A stretch of DNA of 16,711 nucleotides from BMS3ABIN04 sp964553325 (GTDB lineage: Bacteria; Bacteroidota; Ignavibacteria; Ignavibacteriales; Melioribacteraceae): contig CAZKKI010000090.1 of assembly GCA_964553325.1 (NCBI GenBank), positions 1 to 16,711 of the forward strand, in the 5' to 3' direction. Below the pieces are notes generated by a model, which saw only the letters and a program-made list of their open reading frames with translations, searched no databases and was not told where the DNA came from. How positions within the stretch are numbered: the first letter of the stretch is position 1; each line of letters opens with the position of its first letter. Position numbers and translations under genes: made by a program. This document shows positions 13,421 through 16,711 of the stretch, in pieces.

Positions 13421-13865
13421 GGGCAATTATATTCTCTTTAATTAGAAATTCGGTTTCTTTCAAAAATTTATTTTCGAGTTTTTTCATCAGTCTTTTTTCT
13501 TCGGGCGACATATCGTCGTATCCTTTAAGATGAAGCAACCCGTGAATTATCAAACGAAGAATTTCCTCGTTCAACGTAACGCCGTATTTAACGGCATTTT
13601 TTTCAGCCGTTTCCGGACAAATAAAAATTTCACCATCAAACTTATAATTTTCTCCCGAATAATTAAAGGTAATTATATCGGTATAAAAATCATGGCTCAA
13701 ATAATTTTTATTTAACCATAAAATGTACTCCGATGATACGAAATTTATCTGTAAAAATAAAATTTCATAATTCATTAAACGGGATAAGGTACGGACTATT
13801 TTATGAACGAGCTTTTTATTTATCCGAAATTCACTGTCGTTATTTACGTTTAAGCCCTTAACCAT
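13410..13865 (-). CDS. ybeY: Endoribonuclease/rRNA maturation factor YbeY
   Basis: YbeY is a metal-dependent factor for 16S rRNA 3'-end maturation and ribosome quality control. The 151-residue protein has the conserved LSHDFYTDIITFNY (56-69), DGEIFICPETA (77-87), Arg104 and the metal motif HGLLHLKGYDD (108-118). The first two ligands are His108 and His112. At the third position, usually His, there is Asp118; Bacteroidota proteins, as I recall them, also carry Asp there, so this is a lineage variant rather than damage. It starts 1 bp after the stop of the metallo-beta-lactamase gene and overlaps smg by 11 bp. No clear ribosome site is seen, so translation is probably coupled. Confidence 0.93.
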   Translation of the reverse strand: MVKGLNVNNDSEFRINKKLVHKIVRTLSRLMNYEILFLQINFVSSEYILWLNKNYLSHDFYTDIITFNYSGENYKFDGEIFICPETAEKNAVKYGVTLNEEILRLIIHGLLHLKGYDDMSPEEKRLMKKLENKFLKETEFLIKENIIAHDS

Positions 13866-13866
13866 C

Positions 13867-14730
13867 TTATATTTCGTAGATTTTTTCTTCTGCGGCCAAT
13901 TCGAAATCGATTGTTAAGGATTTATCTTTAACGAATTTTCGAGTTGCATCGCAAATTTCGTCCAAACGGTCGTCTGTATATTCCGGATTATAATGGAACA
14001 GCAAAACTTTTTTAACCGATGCGGCGCAGGCAAATAAGATAGCGGATAAATTATTCGAGTGCCCCCAACCTATTTTCGGTGCATAGTCATTAAAATCGAA
14101 CATACAATCGTGTACAAGCAGATCTGCGCCTTTTGCAAAGTCAACCAAATCTTTATTGCGTTCCGAAATGCTATGTAATTCCGGACTTTCGCCGTCGTAA
14201 TAAATTTCGTTATCGGTTAAATAAACAAATTTTTTGTTTCCGGTTTCAATTTTAAAACCGAGAGTATTATTCGAATGGTGTACCGCTATCGTTTTAACAT
14301 TAAAATCATTAACGGTAAATTCCATTGAACTTTTTAATTTAACTATTTCTATCTCCGCTTGCAAAACATCTTTATCCACAGGGAAAAATTGACTTGTAAA
14401 CTGGCGGTTAATTATATCTTCGGGATTAAAAGAGTTATTCGGACTAACAAAAATATTCACTTTGAAATTTTTTGAATACAGAGGTTTGAAGAATGGTAAA
14501 CCTTGTATATGATCCCAATGGCTGTGAGTAATCAACAAATTTATTTCTTTAGGCGAATTTTCTTCGATTATTTTATTGCCGAGTGCATGAATACCGGTTC
14601 CGGCGTCTAAGTAAAGTTTGTTGCCCGAATCCGAAACAATTTCAATAGCCGGAGTGTTTCCGCCGTATTTTATAGTACCTCTTCCGGGCTTTGCAATCGA
14701 ACCTCTGGTTCCCCAAAAAGTTATTTTCAT
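13867..14730 (-). CDS. Metallo-beta-lactamase-fold hydrolase
   Basis: The 287-residue cytosolic protein is a metal hydrolase of the Lactamase_B_2 type. It opens with FWGTRGSIAKPGRGTIKYGGNT (5-26), typical of a widespread bacterial subgroup. The two-metal site is complete: THSHWDH (68-74, with His69, His71, Asp73, His74), a His at 151/152, Asp173 (LTDNE) and His246 (LLFHYNP). The substrate cannot be deduced; a phosphodiester or cyclic nucleotide-like compound is possible by analogy with PhnP-type members, but the identity is not shown. RNase Z is less likely because its exosite motif is not seen. Its ATG overlaps the stop of the gamma-carbonic-anhydrase-like gene by 4 bp, and ybeY starts 1 bp after it. 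Confidence 0.88.
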   Translation of the reverse strand: MKITFWGTRGSIAKPGRGTIKYGGNTPAIEIVSDSGNKLYLDAGTGIHALGNKIIEENSPKEINLLITHSHWDHIQGLPFFKPLYSKNFKVNIFVSPNNSFNPEDIINRQFTSQFFPVDKDVLQAEIEIVKLKSSMEFTVNDFNVKTIAVHHSNNTLGFKIETGNKKFVYLTDNEIYYDGESPELHSISERNKDLVDFAKGADLLVHDCMFDFNDYAPKIGWGHSNNLSAILFACAASVKKVLLFHYNPEYTDDRLDEICDATRKFVKDKSLTIDFELAAEEKIYEI

Positions 14731-15293
14731 TTATTATCCGTATTAATTTCCGAACTTAATGTTAAATCGACATATTTTCTGTAGCGTTTAGCCGAATTTT
14801 GAAATTCCTCGATTTCCGCCGCGGTTAAATTCCTAATTTCTTTAGCCGGAACGCCAGCATAAAGTTTTCCGGATTTTACTATTGTATTGGGTCTTACAAC
14901 CGCTCCGGCTGCAACCATCGAGTTGGTTTCAATTACCGCACCGTCTAAAACGATTGCACCGATGCCGATTAATGAATAATCTTCGATCGTACAGCCGTGA
15001 AGTTTAACGCTATGACCGATAGTTACTCCGTTTCCTATATTCAGCGGATATTTTCCGTTTGTAACGTGAAGCATGGATAAATCTTGAATATTTGTTAATT
15101 CACCTATTTTGATATAATGAACGTCTCCTCTTACAACCGTATTATACCAAATGCTCGAATCTTTTCCAATTTTAACGTCGCCGATAATTTTTACACCCGG
15201 AGCAAGAAAAACGCTCGGATCCAATTCGGGCAACATTCCTTGATACTCGAAAATCTTATTTTCCGAATCGAGGGATTTAAAATTAATTCCCAT
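14727..15293 (-). CDS. Gamma-carbonic-anhydrase-like hexapeptide protein (YrdA/PaaY type)
   Basis: This 188-residue left-handed beta-helix protein has repeated hexapeptides from about residue 28 to 150 (for example IGDVKIG, IGNGVTIG, VLDGAVIE). The gamma-CA metal ligands are His76, His94 and His99. The supporting residues Arg55, Asp57 and Gln70 are also present, so it may bind Zn or Fe and hydrate CO2. Many relatives of this type show little or no carbonic anhydrase activity, so the reaction is uncertain. The C-terminal helix (156-178) is normal for trimer packing. It shares one base with the upstream protease gene (TAATG) and overlaps the metallo-beta-lactamase gene by 4 bp. An acyltransferase role is less likely because the three His ligands are conserved. 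Confidence 0.9.
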   Translation of the reverse strand: MGINFKSLDSENKIFEYQGMLPELDPSVFLAPGVKIIGDVKIGKDSSIWYNTVVRGDVHYIKIGELTNIQDLSMLHVTNGKYPLNIGNGVTIGHSVKLHGCTIEDYSLIGIGAIVLDGAVIETNSMVAAGAVVRPNTIVKSGKLYAGVPAKEIRNLTAAEIEEFQNSAKRYRKYVDLTLSSEINTDNK

Positions 15294-16711
15294 TAAAATT
15301 TCCCTTCGAAAAAGTTTTTTTCTTCGTCGAAAAGTTTTATCGCTTTTTTGAATTGCTCGTCAACTTTCAACAAATTGTAATACCAACCTTCGTTTTTCCA
15401 AAATTCCCTTGCAATATGAGCTTTCAACCGGGTGAAAATATAATTTTTATCTTTTTCAAGTTCTTCGATTTTAATATCGGATTTCGATTTTTTAGCCAAC
15501 TTAATAAATTTATTAAAATCCGATTCCGTAAAATTAAACTTTTCGGTGAAAGAAACTAAATCGGGAAAATTTTTCTTTATGTTTTCACGGTTTACATCTA
15601 GGTAGTCGCGAACAAATTGGTAATACGTGCCCGCTTGCAAAAGTTCCAAAGTCGATTCGTTCAAATCTTTGTTCGTTACGATAAAATCCGGTGTAATTCC
15701 ACCTCCACCGAAAACTTTTCTTCCGCCTTTAGTGAAAAATACAGGCCGGGACGAATCGCTTTCTGCGGAATGTTCGAGATTTTCCCCTTCTTTTTCTTTG
15801 CGTTTTATAACTTCTTCGTAATATTTCTTTTTATCCTTGTGCTCATAATCGCGTTGTATCGCTCTGCCGCTCGGTGTGAAATATTTGGCAACCGTAATTC
15901 TTACGGCTGAATTATCCTTCAAAATAAACGGACGTTGTACCAAACCTTTTCCGAATGTTGTTTCGCCGACGATCAAACCTCTATCCCAATCTTGAATTGC
16001 CCCGGAAACAATTTCACTTGCTGATGCGCTTCCTTTGTTTACCAAAATTATAAGCGGAAATTTTTCGTATAAATATTGCTGTTGAGCATTAAACTCCTCA
16101 TCGAAATCGGGCAATCTTCCTTTGGTGTAAACGATTAGTTTCGTTCCGCTTATAAAAACGTCGGCAACTTCGAAAGCTTGTTGCAGCAAACCGCCGGGGT
16201 TGTTTCTCAAATCGAGAATGATTTTAGTCATTCCGCTATTTCGCAATTCGCTTAATTCTTTAATTAATTCTTTACGCGCTGTTTCGGAAAATCTGGTAAG
16301 AACAACGTAACCTATTTCATTATTAAAAAGCATTCCCACGTCTACGGCGTGAATGGGTATTTCGTCTCGAACTATTGTAAATTCGAGCGGCTCTTTGTAA
16401 CCGGGCCGTATTACCGTAATATTTACTTGGGTTCCTTTTTTCCCGCGAAGTTTTTTAATTACCTCATTATTCGTATAACCGATTGCATCTTCGTTTTCGA
16501 TTTTTACAATCCTATCGCCGGGTAAAATTCCCACGGCTTCACTCGGACCTCCGCTAATGGGCGAGACGACGGTAATCGTATCGTTTATTATTTGAAATTC
16601 GACACCTATTCCTTCAAAATTTCCTTTAAAAATTTCTTCCGCTTCTTTTTGTTCTTCGGCGGAAATGTAAATCGAATGCGGATCCAAATCTTTTAACATT
16701 CCTCTGATTGC
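15293..16711 (-). CDS. ctpA: C-terminal processing protease (S41 family), 5' end outside the window
   Basis: Predicted periplasmic or membrane-anchored serine protease that trims or degrades envelope proteins. The frame stays open to the window edge, and the conserved LKDLDPHS near the visible start shows that the true N-terminus, normally with a signal sequence or anchor, lies beyond 16711. The internal ATG at 16699 is not the start. Numbering from that Met, a PDZ domain covers about 26-105 (EGIGVEF onward). The peptidase core has DLRNNPGGLL (163-172), catalytic Ser226 in NKGSASASEI and Lys251 in TTFGKGLVQ, the standard 25-residue Ser-Lys spacing. GGGGITPDF comes near residue 340, followed by a helical C-terminal extension of about 120 residues, as in Bacteroidota/Chlorobi-type members. 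It overlaps the next gene by one base. Confidence 0.94.
   Translation of the reverse strand, partial: AIRGMLKDLDPHSIYISAEEQKEAEEIFKGNFEGIGVEFQIINDTITVVSPISGGPSEAVGILPGDRIVKIENEDAIGYTNNEVIKKLRGKKGTQVNITVIRPGYKEPLEFTIVRDEIPIHAVDVGMLFNNEIGYVVLTRFSETARKELIKELSELRNSGMTKIILDLRNNPGGLLQQAFEVADVFISGTKLIVYTKGRLPDFDEEFNAQQQYLYEKFPLIILVNKGSASASEIVSGAIQDWDRGLIVGETTFGKGLVQRPFILKDNSAVRITVAKYFTPSGRAIQRDYEHKDKKKYYEEVIKRKEKEGENLEHSAESDSSRPVFFTKGGRKVFGGGGITPDFIVTNKDLNESTLELLQAGTYYQFVRDYLDVNRENIKKNFPDLVSFTEKFNFTESDFNKFIKLAKKSKSDIKIEELEKDKNYIFTRLKAHIAREFWKNEGWYYNLLKVDEQFKKAIKLFDEEKNFFEGKF

Noticed and set aside
1..16711. CRISPR array, insertion sequence, tRNA or rRNA
   Set aside because: No regularly spaced direct repeats, transposase genes with terminal repeats, tRNA cloverleaf or rRNA-like segment was noticed on either strand.

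Overview
The window is AT-rich bacterial chromosome. Seventeen protein genes are recognisable and all lie on the minus strand, so the sequence reads as a series of right-to-left operons. The set fits the Bacteroidota/Chlorobiota/Ignavibacteriota group, most likely an Ignavibacteria-like organism: a DUF2795 miniprotein, an HPr kinase homologue with no phosphotransferase genes nearby, a PSP1/YaaT protein beside holB, a YbeY with Asp as third metal ligand, and promoter-like boxes resembling the Bacteroidota TTG/TAnnTTTG pattern. The lineage is an inference from gene content; no rRNA or other taxonomic marker is present.

From right to left on the minus strand: (A) 16711-10751 holds a tightly packed array: a C-terminal processing protease (5' end outside the window), a gamma-carbonic-anhydrase-like protein, a metallo-beta-lactamase-fold hydrolase, ybeY, smg (DUF494) and topA. 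Junctions are overlaps of 1, 4 and 11 bp or gaps of 1 and 12 bp, so one transcript is likely. (B) 10691-8478 holds xerC, hpf and hprK, with a promoter-like box directly before xerC and a 4-bp hpf/hprK overlap. (C) 8414-5300 holds a membrane-anchored M23 peptidase, DUF2795, holB and a PSP1/RicT-like gene, with gaps of 1 to 6 bp and a good promoter candidate before the peptidase. (D) 5183-3138 holds an acetyl-CoA acetyltransferase and a 3-hydroxybutyryl-CoA dehydrogenase, ended by a clear intrinsic terminator. (E) 3066-982 is a ClC-family chloride transporter or channel with two CBS domains and an RCK_C (TrkA_C) domain. (F) 981-590 is an AT-rich gap with no convincing gene. (G) 589-1 is a HicA/HicB toxin-antitoxin pair whose promoter region carries two related palindromes; hicB runs off the window.

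Most of the window is housekeeping: DNA topology, chromosome dimer resolution, clamp loading, ribosome maturation and hibernation, and envelope proteolysis. I see no wholly new system. The points most worth checking are the hicAB operator architecture, the ClC-CBS-RCK_C protein with altered ion-pathway residues, the RicT-like protein with an N-terminal Cys-containing extension and a missing C-terminal tail, and the translationally coupled hpf-hprK pair without PTS genes. No tRNA, rRNA, CRISPR array, insertion sequence or prophage was seen.
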